Assembly: GCA_947259605.1 (NCBI GenBank)
Contig: CAMYMX010000222.1
Coordinates: 1 to 6,326 of the forward strand
DNA length: 6,326 bases
Source: an uncultured Polyangiaceae bacterium
GTDB taxonomy: Bacteria > Myxococcota_A > Polyangia > Polyangiales > Houyiibacteriaceae
Reading direction: 5' to 3'
Shown here: positions 5,172 to 6,326 of the stretch, in pieces
How the letters are laid out: every line of letters starts with the position of its first letter
How positions within the stretch are numbered: the stretch's first letter is position 1
Translations under genes and position numbers: made by a program
Notes under the pieces: model-generated
What the model was told of the DNA's origin: nothing
The model's database searches: none
What the model saw: the letters and a program-made list of their open reading frames with translations, nothing else

Positions 5172-6097
5172 TGTCCGCAGTCGTTGTTGAAAGCGTCCTC
5201 GATCTCATCGGCGAAACCCCCGTCGTTCGCTTGCGCGATCTCTCGCCCGAAGGCGGCGCGACGATTTGGGGCAAGTGCGAGCACCTCAATCCAGGCGGCT
5301 CGGTCAAAGATCGCATCTGCCTCGCGATGATCGAAGCGGCCGAAGCCCAAGGCCGGCTGAAGCCGGGCGACACCATCGTGGAGCCGACCAGTGGCAACAC
5401 GGGCATCGGCCTGGCGCTGGTCTGCGCGCGCAAAGGGTACAAGCTCGTCCTGACGATGCCTGCGAGCATGTCGCTCGAACGGCGCGCCTTACTCGAAGCC
5501 TACGGCGTTGAAATCGTGCTCACCGCGCCCGACCGTGTGATGGAAGGCGCGATGGAGGCGGCCCGCCGCATCGTCGAAGAGCGCGGCGCGTTCATGCCCG
5601 AGCAGTTTTCGAATCCGGCTAACCCAGCGGTGCATGCAACAACGACCGCGTCCGAGCTCTTGCGCTCGTTCGAGGGGGAAACGATCGACGCCTTCGTCGC
5701 AGCGGTCGGCACCGGGGGCACCGTGAGCGGCGTCGGCGAAGCCCTCAAAGCACGCAACCCCGATGTGCGCGTCGTCGCGGTCGAGCCTGCCGCGAGCCCG
5801 GTGCTCCTCGGTGGCCCTCCGGGACCTACGAAGATTCAGGGCCTCAACGCAGGCTTCATCCCGAAGAACTACCACGCCGAAGTCGTCGACGAAGTGATCG
5901 GCGTCAGCGATCAGGATGCCTGGGACACGAAGCTCGCGCTCGCGAAGCAAGAGGGTTTGCTCCTCGGCATCAGCGCGGGGGCCAACGTCTGGGCATCGAT
6001 CGAGGTTGCCAAGCAGCTCGGGCCCGACAAGACGGTCGTGACCATTCTCTGCGACACGGGCGAGCGCTACTTCAGCTTGGGGGAGTACTTCAGGTGA
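5171..6097 (+). CDS. cysK: cysteine synthase (O-acetylserine sulfhydrylase)
   Basis: Cytoplasmic PLP enzyme making L-cysteine from O-acetyl-L-serine and sulfide, the last step of assimilatory cysteine synthesis. It has 308 residues, the normal length for CysK. Lys46 in NPGGSVKDR forms the Schiff base; TSGNTG (73-78) is the substrate loop; Gln145-Phe146 (EQFSNPAN) line the active site; GTGGT (180-184) binds the PLP phosphate; Ser268 in GISAG contacts the pyridine nitrogen. MSLERRALLEAYGVEIVLT and KIQGLNAGFIP are CysK-type, in preference to CysM or cystathionine beta-synthase; Asn226 stands where KIQGIGAGF usually has Gly. There is no heme or CBS domain. It has no ribosome binding site of its own: its ATG overlaps the stop of the Rrf2-family gene, so it is translated by coupling, and its stop overlaps the next start (GTGA). 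The operon order suggests its product is both enzyme and partner of the regulator. Confidence 0.95.
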   Translation: MSAVVVESVLDLIGETPVVRLRDLSPEGGATIWGKCEHLNPGGSVKDRICLAMIEAAEAQGRLKPGDTIVEPTSGNTGIGLALVCARKGYKLVLTMPASMSLERRALLEAYGVEIVLTAPDRVMEGAMEAARRIVEERGAFMPEQFSNPANPAVHATTTASELLRSFEGETIDAFVAAVGTGGTVSGVGEALKARNPDVRVVAVEPAASPVLLGGPPGPTKIQGLNAGFIPKNYHAEVVDEVIGVSDQDAWDTKLALAKQEGLLLGISAGANVWASIEVAKQLGPDKTVVTILCDTGERYFSLGEYFR

Positions 6098-6326
6098 CGG
6101 CGACGCATCGTGTTTTGGTTGTCGGGGCCGGCGGGCTCGGCTCTCCGGTGCTTCGCCTGCTCGCGCAGAGCGGCGCCGCGGAGATCACCATCATCGACGA
6201 CGACCGGGTCGACGAGAGCAACCTGCACCGGCAGACCCTCTACACCCGCGACGACGTCGGGCGATCGAAAATCGAGCGCGCGGTGGCGGTGCTTCGCGAG
6301 CGTTCGCCTGGGCTCTCGGTTACAGC
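6094..6326 (+). CDS. ThiF/MoeB/HesA-family E1-like adenylyltransferase, N-terminal part (3' end outside window)
   Basis: Only the first 77 residues are present and the frame is open to the right edge. They begin MTATHRVLVVGAGGLGSPVL, a Rossmann nucleotide loop GAGGLGS. ITIIDDDRVDESNLHRQTLY follows, with the acidic end of strand 2 and the NLxRQ motif whose Arg assists adenylation, then DVGRSKIERAVAVL, whose Lys is the conserved ATP-binding Lys of the family. Such enzymes activate the C-terminal Gly-Gly of ubiquitin-like sulfur carriers (ThiS, MoaD, CysO) by adenylation before sulfur transfer. The GTG start overlaps the cysK stop by four bases and has GGGAG eight bases upstream (6081-6085), so it belongs to the same operon. 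The context points to a sulfur carrier used for cysteine synthesis, but MoeB (molybdopterin) or ThiF (thiamine) function cannot be separated from this fragment. A CxxC zinc site or rhodanese domain would lie beyond the edge. Confidence 0.88.
   Translation, partial: MTATHRVLVVGAGGLGSPVLRLLAQSGAAEITIIDDDRVDESNLHRQTLYTRDDVGRSKIERAVAVLRERSPGLSVT

Overview
The window is GC-rich, gene-dense bacterial chromosome with six protein-coding genes, two of them cut by the window edges. High GC with GTG starts, a GAF-like regulatory protein with a proline-rich linker, and a HARE-HTH/Mrr-like protein with long charged linkers suggest a myxobacterium-like organism (Myxococcota or a related former deltaproteobacterium). 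This placement is inferred from gene style, not from a marker gene. I see no rRNA, tRNA, CRISPR array, insertion sequence or phage gene.

Left part (1-3107): the C-terminal part of a GAF-like domain protein enters from the left on the + strand. It ends tail-to-tail, with a 4-base overlap (TTAA), against a secreted lytic transglycosylase on the - strand. Upstream of the latter, also on the - strand, is a 563-residue nucleic-acid-binding protein: an N-terminal HARE-HTH winged helix, a charged linker, what looks like a second diverged HARE-HTH, a Mrr-like nuclease fold that has lost its catalytic lysine, and an Arg-rich/acidic tail.

Middle (3108-3632): a roughly 525-base gap between divergent genes. 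It holds candidate promoters for both sides, several dyads and a 10-base direct repeat, but no convincing gene. It leads into ddl (D-alanine--D-alanine ligase, + strand), which has a clear ribosome binding site and all the expected active-site residues.

Right part (4629-6326): a tightly packed sulfur operon. An Rrf2-family regulator of the CymR type (no Fe-S cysteine cluster) overlaps cysK by one base (TGATG). cysK overlaps a ThiF/MoeB/HesA-type E1-like adenylyltransferase by four bases (GTGA), and that gene runs off the right edge. A consensus TTGACA box and a 14-bp dyad that overlaps the likely -10 lie just upstream of the regulator. The regulator ends in an isoleucine, the feature CysK-binding partners use to enter the CysK active site. 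The strongest hypothesis here is therefore a self-contained circuit in which the regulator and the cysteine synthase it is translationally coupled to form a cysteine-sensing complex, with the E1-like enzyme hinting at a sulfur-carrier-protein step downstream.
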